From assembly GCA_963618065.1 (NCBI GenBank), contig CAVERH010000006.1:23857-87856 (forward strand): 64,000 nucleotides of DNA, given 5' to 3'. The position numbers and the translations under genes are program-made. This document shows positions 60,135 to 64,000 of this stretch, piece after piece; position 1 is the stretch's first letter, and every line of letters starts with the position of its first letter. A model generated the notes under the pieces. That model searched no databases. It saw only the letters and a program-made list of their open reading frames with translations, and was not told where the DNA came from. The DNA is from Suilimivivens sp963618065 (lineage in GTDB: Bacteria; Bacillota; Clostridia; Lachnospirales; Lachnospiraceae).

Positions 60135-60872
60135 TTATCGTGTGTTGATCTTGATAGTGTAGTGCTTTGTAGCTCTCTTCATGATGGAATTAGCAGATAC
60201 CTCATCGTTGAGAATCATTGCTTTCCAGTTATCCGGATCACGCTGTGAGCATACGATAGTACTTTTTCTCTGTTCGTTCCTCTTTTCGAGCAGCTCGAAC
60301 AGGATTTTTATTTCTCGTTCATCAGTGATCGTGTGGAGCAGAAAATCATCTAGAATGATCAGTTCCCATTTGAGATACTTCTTCATCTTGCGAGCATATT
60401 TATCGTAGTCCTGTTCTTTAAGGGCTACCATGCTTTCCAGAAACTCTTCGCTGTGGAAGTAACCGACGTTATACTGGTTGCAGGCCTTTATGCCGATAGC
60501 TTTGGCAAAGTAAGACTTCCCGGCATCTGATTCTCCTAGAATGCAGAGATTATAACCTCTTTCGATAAAGTCAAGGGAAGAAAGTACCTCGGTTATACCT
60601 GCAGGCAGATACTCACGCTTGTCAGAGTCCACACAATCCGTCAGCTCCTCCGGAGACCCTTTCAGATGAGCTGCTGTCAGTCGATTCTTCAGTGTCGTAC
60701 TAACCTTTTCCTGAAACTGTGGACCAATCAGTTCAGCAATAAGCGTTAGATGGTCCATCTCTAAAAAGCCGGGTCTGTGATACAGATCATCTAGGGTGGC
60801 TGCCATTGTTGAAAGTTTAAGTTCATTCAGTTCATCAACAAGCTCGTTCATGAGAGCGATTCCTGTAAGCAT
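60135..60872 (-). CDS. istB: IS21 family helper ATPase IstB
   Basis: AAA+ target-selection ATPase of 245 residues that assists IstA. Walker A is GESDAGKS (113-120) and Walker B LIILDDFLL (about 170); the N-terminal IstB helical domain (LVDELNELKLSTMAATLDDLY) is typical. Its start overlaps the istA stop (TGATG). A second ATG (residue 8) is possible. Confidence 0.95.
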   Translation of the reverse strand: MLTGIALMNELVDELNELKLSTMAATLDDLYHRPGFLEMDHLTLIAELIGPQFQEKVSTTLKNRLTAAHLKGSPEELTDCVDSDKREYLPAGITEVLSSLDFIERGYNLCILGESDAGKSYFAKAIGIKACNQYNVGYFHSEEFLESMVALKEQDYDKYARKMKKYLKWELIILDDFLLHTITDEREIKILFELLEKRNEQRKSTIVCSQRDPDNWKAMILNDEVSANSIMKRATKHYTIKINTR

Positions 60873-62497
60873 CAGTCATCCACCTCCTCGCGCATCTGAT
60901 CGGCAAGGGCTTTGCTGCGAGATAAAAGAGTGTCTATACTGGAAGCTTCCGGCGGCATTACATACCCGCCGCGTACCCGTTCTTTCTTTGTCGATGTGGA
61001 ATGATGGTATCCCGCCTCTCCGAGATCGTCTGCTACAACAGATATCGTATTCTTGATGAAGGTGTATTTCTGCTTATTCAGAGCAATCGCCTGCTTACAG
61101 CACTCTTCAAGGGCCTTATTACTGTACTTCTTTGTAAAGTTCAGAATACCCAGGCACATACGATAGGTCTGGACTTCATATGGTCTGGATTTGAGAATCG
61201 TACGAATAACAGTCTCTGTATTTTTGCCAACGAGCTGGGCTTTCTGGATAAAGTAAGGAGCATTCCACTGGGTAAATCCTTTATAGTTGTCCGGCAGGTG
61301 CTCCGGATTCGTTGACCACTGGCCTTTACGGGTTGCCCTTGGCCATTCGCAAAGGAACTCTCCAGCAAGAGAATAAATACGAACAACGGTTGAAGAAGCC
61401 TTAATAGATACTTTCTTGTGCAGAAACGCTTTATCTACGCTATAATAAGCATTGTCAAAGCGTACGTGGAAGTCGCTTGATACCTTGGCCGTTTTTCTCT
61501 CCATGTACTCATAATGCATGGAGGGGAGCGGCATCAATTCAAGTTTTTCTTCTTCCCAATAGTAGTATCTATTGTGTTCTTTCTTCTTGAATGGCTCTTT
61601 ATTCAGAGCCTCCAGTTCCTTCCAGAGATCCTTGTTAAACTGTTCCAGTGAGAAATACTGGCGTTCTTCAAGTTTGTGGAAGAAGCCCTTCTCAAGAATG
61701 CCTACTGCGTTTTCTACAGAACTTTTGAACTTCGGCTTACGAACCTTCGCTGGAAGAATAACAGTGCCATAGTGGTCAGCCCAATCAGCATAATCCTTGT
61801 TTAGTTCAGGTTCAATCCAGTCTTGATTAACGATAACAGCCTGTTTACAGTTATCACAGACTACTAATGCAGGAACTCCACCAAAGTAATCCACTGCATG
61901 ATTGTTGACATCAATCCACTGCGGCTCCTTCGTTGAGAGCATTCCTTCTGCATAGATATACTGTGAATAAGGCAAGATAGCTACAAAAACGACAATGGTC
62001 ATAATCTCACCGGTAAGAGGATCTGTCATGGAGAACGTCTGTCCAGCAAAGTCAACTTCCATCTTTTGCGCGACAACAGCATCAAAGTGGGCGGTCTCAT
62101 AATTCTCTTCGCACCACTTGTTGTAGAGCTCACAATACTGGCTGTATTGATAGAAACGAGCACCTTCTTCTTCACACTTTTTCTTATAGCGGTTCCAAAG
62201 AAACATGAGTGTCATGTTTTTAAGAGTAGCCATAAGCTTGGCAGCCTCTTCATAATCAGGTAGTTCGATGTTCTCATTTCGACCTCCTGATCCAGGTACG
62301 GATCCATACACCTTCAGGGCAATACCATAGTTAGTGATACCTGCTGGTAATGGATAGCTTAGATCTTCGCACTTCTTGAATGCTCTCAAGAAGTCATTAA
62401 CACCAGACTTGCTGAAACCAGTCTGACGAGCTATTTCGCTACCGGACATTGATAGCGCGTAGTGTTTGATAATGATGTCCTTGTAATCCAACTGCAT
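60872..62497 (-). CDS. istA: IS21 family transposase IstA
   Basis: DDE transposase of 541 residues. The N-terminal helix-turn-helix (GSEIARQTGFSKSGVNDFL) binds the ends; the rve catalytic core has D149 (EVDFAGQ), D215 (VVCDNCKQA) and E252 (SSVENAVGILEK). The C-terminal half (about 330-541) contains the SDFHVRFDNAYYSV-type beta domain and a basic tail. AAGGAGGATAA precedes ATG 62497. Confidence 0.95.
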   Translation of the reverse strand: MQLDYKDIIIKHYALSMSGSEIARQTGFSKSGVNDFLRAFKKCEDLSYPLPAGITNYGIALKVYGSVPGSGGRNENIELPDYEEAAKLMATLKNMTLMFLWNRYKKKCEEEGARFYQYSQYCELYNKWCEENYETAHFDAVVAQKMEVDFAGQTFSMTDPLTGEIMTIVVFVAILPYSQYIYAEGMLSTKEPQWIDVNNHAVDYFGGVPALVVCDNCKQAVIVNQDWIEPELNKDYADWADHYGTVILPAKVRKPKFKSSVENAVGILEKGFFHKLEERQYFSLEQFNKDLWKELEALNKEPFKKKEHNRYYYWEEEKLELMPLPSMHYEYMERKTAKVSSDFHVRFDNAYYSVDKAFLHKKVSIKASSTVVRIYSLAGEFLCEWPRATRKGQWSTNPEHLPDNYKGFTQWNAPYFIQKAQLVGKNTETVIRTILKSRPYEVQTYRMCLGILNFTKKYSNKALEECCKQAIALNKQKYTFIKNTISVVADDLGEAGYHHSTSTKKERVRGGYVMPPEASSIDTLLSRSKALADQMREEVDD

Positions 62498-62585
62498 ACA
62501 TTATCCTCCTTAAAATGATGTATTCACCATCCCTGAGATAGCTACTATCATTATAAGGACTGGATTACACAGGCAGATAGCAAAT

Positions 62586-62606
62586 CGGCTGTTCAAAAAC
62601 GGAATG
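62586..62606 (-). repeat. IS21 subterminal inverted repeat, right
   Basis: Reverse-strand match to 60068-60088 with two differences. It lies 47 bp inside the right end, against 26 bp at the left. Confidence 0.75.
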
Positions 62607-62653
62607 TGGCCGTTTTGCTCCGCAAATCCGGCCGTTTAGCTTCGCAATATGCA

Positions 62654-62660
62654 TCAAGAC
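62654..62660 (+). repeat. Target-site duplication, right copy
   Basis: TCAAGAC, second copy of the 7-bp duplication. The next base begins codon 23 of the interrupted RHH gene. Confidence 0.8.
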
Positions 62661-62745
62661 GAAATGAACAATCAAGACATAGTGAAGTATTCAATGGGAA
62701 GTATTATTTTACTAGGTCTGGAAGCATTGCGAGGAGGACAAAGAA

Positions 62746-62880
62746 ATGAAAAAAACTGGTGAGTACAAAATTGAAGTTTATGTTGTAACTACATGGTCAA
62801 GTGAATCTGGAGAAAAATCGGAAAAGCAAAAAGGGGTGTGTACTACGACAACCCCCAATGGAAAAGGGTATGGACAATGA
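62746..62880 (+). CDS. Small ORF between the RHH gene and rep, 44 aa
   Basis: ATG 62746 has GAGGAGG 8 nt upstream, a stronger site than most in the element. The polar 44-residue product begins MKKTGEYKIEVYVVTTWS and ends KGYGQ. It overlaps the end of the RHH frame by 17 nt in another frame. Its position between a CopG-like gene and rep suggests a leader or accessory peptide. Unrecognised; the ribosome site is the main support. Confidence 0.55.
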   Translation: MKKTGEYKIEVYVVTTWSSESGEKSEKQKGVCTTTTPNGKGYGQ

Positions 62881-62948
62881 GGACAATGGACAATGTAGCC
62901 CTTAAGCCCTTGAAAATACTGGGTTTCATGTTGTCCGATAATTGTCCG
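62872..62948 (+). repeat. Iteron-like direct and inverted repeats upstream of rep
   Basis: GGACAATG occurs three times (62872-62879, 62881-62888, 62888-62895), and its inverse TTGTCC occurs twice (62931-62936, 62942-62947). They flank an A/T-rich centre 50-120 nt before the rep start. This could be the double-strand origin or the Rep-binding site. Confidence 0.6.
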
Positions 62949-62957
62949 TAAAAAAAG

Positions 62958-62975
62958 CACCTTTTTTAAAAGGTG
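62958..62975 (+). other. Hairpin in the rep leader
   Basis: CACCTTTT (62958-62965) and AAAAGGTG (62968-62975) pair over a TT loop immediately before the AAAGGAG ribosome site of rep. With no T run after it, translational or stability control is likelier than termination. Confidence 0.5.
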
Positions 62976-62994
62976 GACTTTAAAGGAGAATTTT

Positions 62995-63960
62995 ATGAAA
63001 AAGATTGATGATGAAACAAAGGATAAAATTATCCAAATGAAGAAATTCGGATATAGTCATAAGGATATTTCAGAAGAGGTTGGAATCTCAACGAAAACAA
63101 TCCAGAGGATTGTAAAGGATATTCCAAAAGCAGAATTTAATGAAATAGACACACAGGGATATATCACAAAGACTGAAAAGAAGTTCCTCGACAGAATCAA
63201 AGGAGAGAAGGAACTTTTCGAGGATGAGGAAGAGGGTTGGGTATATCACATGACTGCAGAGAGACTCAACCAACAGACCTCTGGTCTGTGGTGGAAATGG
63301 ATAGCCTACCCAGAGTCTGTAGAGTTTGAAGAAATGGAAAGGAAATTCAATAACTTAGGCTTGGAAACCGCAATAAGCCCTATGCATAACAGGGACACTT
63401 GGGGGCATGACTCTCCAGAGATTACAGACGAAAACGGAAAAATCCTTTTCAAAAAGGGAGAAAAATACAGATGTGGGGATCGAAAGAAAAAACACTGGCA
63501 TGGGATCTCGAAGTTTGAAAAACAAGTTAGCTACAAAGAAGCCAATAGAATTATCAGAGAAATTACAAAAGGGCCTTATATTCAAAAATGTATGAGCTTA
63601 ACAGGATCATACGAATACTTCGTACATAAAAATAATCCAGAGAAATTTCAGTATGATAAGGATGAAATTACAATTATCAACAATTTCACATTAGAACCTA
63701 CAAAAAAGGAACGGAAACTTATGACGAATGAAATCGGTAAAGTAATTTCAGAAAATAAAATCGAGAATTTCATAGACTTGGTGAGACTCTATACAGATCA
63801 GATTGAATATATCAATGTTATATCTTCAAATAGTTATTACTTCGGATCTCTATGTCAGTCTGTATGGCATGAGAATCACCCAGACAAAATAACAAAAAAC
63901 ATGCTTGTAAATGAAGACGGTGAAGCCGTTGGAGTCTGCAAAGCTACTAGTACATCGTAA
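62995..63960 (+). CDS. rep: Rolling-circle replication initiator (Rep_2-like HUH)
   Basis: A 321-residue Rep. Residues 1-45 form a helix-turn-helix (GYSHKDISEEVGISTKTIQRIV) for origin binding. The HUH endonuclease follows: a motif I-like TAISPMHNRD, the HUH motif H167-W168-H169 in KKKHWHGIS, and the catalytic tyrosine region GSYEYFVHKNNPEKFQYD (Y206 or Y208), close to pMV158 RepB and other Rep_2 proteins. No helicase domain is present. AAAGGAG is 9 nt before ATG 62995. The region to the window end (63961-64000) shows nothing. Confidence 0.88.
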   Translation: MKKIDDETKDKIIQMKKFGYSHKDISEEVGISTKTIQRIVKDIPKAEFNEIDTQGYITKTEKKFLDRIKGEKELFEDEEEGWVYHMTAERLNQQTSGLWWKWIAYPESVEFEEMERKFNNLGLETAISPMHNRDTWGHDSPEITDENGKILFKKGEKYRCGDRKKKHWHGISKFEKQVSYKEANRIIREITKGPYIQKCMSLTGSYEYFVHKNNPEKFQYDKDEITIINNFTLEPTKKERKLMTNEIGKVISENKIENFIDLVRLYTDQIEYINVISSNSYYFGSLCQSVWHENHPDKITKNMLVNEDGEAVGVCKATSTS

Positions 63961-64000
63961 ATTAAATAACTGTCATATATCTTTTTGAGATAATCTGTGG

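Larger units (their letters stand above)
60042..62653 (-). mobile_element. IS21-family insertion sequence, 2612 bp
   Basis: Complete element with istA and istB on the reverse strand. Ends read 5'-TGCA on both strands (TGCAGTTTACG left; TGCATATTGCG right, reverse complement), matching IS21's 5'-TG...CA rule. Subterminal inverted repeats of 21 bp (60068-60088 and 62586-62606) differ at two positions, and AACGGCC motifs recur inside, the usual transposase sites. It is flanked by the TCAAGAC duplication. Both genes are intact, so it may be active. Confidence 0.88.
59976..62762 (+). pseudogene. CopG-like ribbon-helix-helix gene split by IS21 insertion
   Basis: Codons 1-22 are at 59976-60041 and the remainder at 62661-62762, separated by the IS and the second target copy. 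Joined, they make an uninterrupted 55-residue protein beginning MKKYKMISVNEEVYSKIRKV and continuing with SMGSIILLGLEALRGGQ, a layout (strand, two helices) like small RHH repressors such as CopG of pMV158, which lie before rep and limit its transcription. AGGAG is 6 nt before ATG 59976. RHH membership is inferred from layout. The intact upstream fragment alone would read on into the IS. Confidence 0.75.
57400..64000. mobile_element. pMV158-type mobilizable rolling-circle module, integrated, right end outside window
   Basis: From about 57.4 kb the sequence carries, in order: a gene-poor structured region with an oriT, a MobV relaxase, a small RHH gene (split by an IS21 element), a 44-aa ORF, repeats and a HUH Rep. 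This is the gene set of pMV158-type mobilizable plasmids. The left edge is set only by where chromosomal genes stop (57346); no flanking repeat was found. No integrase of its own is in the window. A co-assembled plasmid joined by error is an alternative. Confidence 0.7.

Overview
The window looks like chromosome of a spore-forming Clostridia, most likely a Lachnospiraceae member. The grounds are a GerW/YtfJ sporulation gene beside a DUF2953 gene, a YlbJ-like membrane protein, a HisZ-dependent short-form HisG, the paired TIGR03960/TIGR03936 radical-SAM genes, an L27 with a cleavable N-terminal extension next to its Prp protease, strong AGGAGG ribosome sites and frequent 1-4 nt gene overlaps. 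No rRNA, tRNA or CRISPR array was seen.

Layout. 1-2.5 kb: end of ilvC, then leuC-leuD (branched-chain amino-acid synthesis). 2.5-4.8 kb: a membrane-anchored foldase-like protein and, convergent, a histidine phosphatase. 4.9-7.4 kb: a NusG-domain-II/Gx-transporter/ruvA/ruvB operon behind a LexA-type box. 7.5-15.6 kb: zapA, a U32 protein, a FtsW/RodA-PBP pair, the ytfI/ytfJ sporulation pair, a 47-aa membrane protein and a coiled-coil J-like protein. 15.7-21.3 kb: rpmB (reverse), then Asp23, a FakA-like kinase, recG and a DegV fatty-acid-binding protein. 21.3-27.2 kb: a type IIA topoisomerase pair, rsmD, coaD and a coiled-coil protein. 27.2-32.6 kb: an intergenic repeat cluster, a tail-anchored amidase, a YlbJ-like protein, a HAD phosphatase, an RluA-type synthase and recU. 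32.7-37.7 kb: a short his operon, hisZ-G-D-B plus a HisIE carrying a degenerate HisF-like domain. 37.8-45.6 kb: radical-SAM pair, RNase G/E, rplU-prp-rpmA, obgE, yhbY, yqeK and rsfS. 46-51 kb: a complete branched-chain amino-acid ABC importer. 51-57.3 kb: a cytidylate-kinase-like protein, the divergent lexA/yneA-like SOS locus, a XerS-like recombinase overlapping a TtcA-like gene, an AI-2E-family protein and dtd.

From about 57.4 kb to the right edge the DNA changes character and resembles a pMV158-type mobilizable rolling-circle plasmid module joined to the chromosome. It has an oriT matching the MobV nick consensus, a MobV relaxase, a small ribbon-helix-helix (CopG-like) gene, a 44-aa ORF, iteron-like repeats and a HUH Rep. 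An IS21-family element (60042-62653) with a 7-bp target duplication is inserted in frame-neutral fashion inside the CopG-like gene; removing it and one copy of the duplication restores an open 55-codon frame.

The most distinctive observations are this interrupted control gene, the LexA-box promoters at lexA/yneA and ruvAB, the HisF-like pseudoenzyme fused to HisIE, a tail-anchored amidase without a signal peptide, and two families of intergenic repeats.
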